A DNA stretch of 6,114 bases. It comes from Lachnospiraceae bacterium (GTDB taxonomy: Bacteria; Bacillota_A; Clostridia; Lachnospirales; Lachnospiraceae). The stretch is from the NCBI GenBank assembly GCA_009774465.1, contig VSNT01000184.1, positions 1-6,114 of the forward strand. Reading direction: 5' to 3'. A program made the position numbers and the translations under genes. Below, piece by piece: positions 6,061 through 6,114 of this stretch. Each line of letters begins with the position of its first letter. Within the stretch, counting starts at the first letter, position 1. A model generated the notes under the pieces. That model was not told the DNA's origin. It was given only the letters and a program-made list of their open reading frames with translations, and did not search any database.

Positions 6061-6114
6061 ATTTTTTTCCTCCTCTTATATTTATACACGTGCAATATAT
6101 TACTCCAAATATGC
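6061..6114 (-). promoter_or_regulatory. livJ 5' leader with strong ribosome binding site; promoter not resolved
   Basis: The minus strand shows AGGAGG (6069-6074) at optimal distance from the livJ ATG, preceded by AT-rich sequence. A TATAAA (6081-6086) with a poor -35 (TTTGGA, 17 bp upstream) is visible, but it would start transcription at about 6074, within the Shine-Dalgarno, so it is unlikely to be the working promoter. The true promoter and any operator probably lie beyond the window. Confidence 0.6.

Noticed and set aside
6087..6092. CACGTG palindrome in the livJ leader
   Set aside because: The six-base core has flanks that do not extend symmetrically; too short to call a site.
1..6114. 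A defence, mobile or otherwise undescribed multi-gene system
   Set aside because: Every gene belongs to a recognised family with normal length and intact motifs; there are no integrase, transposase, repeat-array or atypical-composition signals.

Overview
The window looks like ordinary chromosome from a low-GC Firmicute, most likely a Clostridia/Lachnospiraceae-type gut bacterium. This is an inference from the AT-rich codon use, strong AGGAGG-type ribosome binding sites, a lipoprotein-anchored (not free periplasmic) binding protein, a Gram-positive style LexA, and a cytidylate-kinase-like gene of a kind common in that group. No rRNA, tRNA, CRISPR, insertion sequence or phage gene was seen.

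Layout. Positions 1-462 (+) hold the 3' part of lexA, the SOS repressor, whose N-terminus lies before the window. A hairpin at 466-508 appears to terminate transcription from both sides. The rest of the window is on the minus strand. Reading from the right edge leftward, it is livJ (4807-6060), a 154-bp gap with a terminator-like hairpin and a good internal promoter, livH (3768-4652), livM (2686-3753), livG (1923-2684), livF (1194-1904) and a cytidylate-kinase-like gene (547-1173). From livH to the kinase gene the gaps are only 1-20 bp and each gene has its own Shine-Dalgarno sequence, so these five genes form a tight operon.

Function. The five liv genes encode one complete branched-chain-amino-acid-type (HAAT family) ABC importer. 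LivJ is the lipoprotein that captures substrate outside the membrane, LivH and LivM form the channel, and LivG and LivF are the paired ATPases. The kinase-like gene at the operon's end has no evident role in transport.

The most interesting structure is regulatory. Between livJ and livH there is a hairpin followed by a T-rich tract in the direction of transcription. Just after it comes a promoter with an extended -10 box whose spacer is filled by a perfect inverted repeat. This suggests that the binding protein and the membrane/ATPase genes are expressed at different levels and that the second part may have its own regulator. I found no sign of a previously undescribed multi-gene system. There is no gene-free stretch longer than 300 bases.
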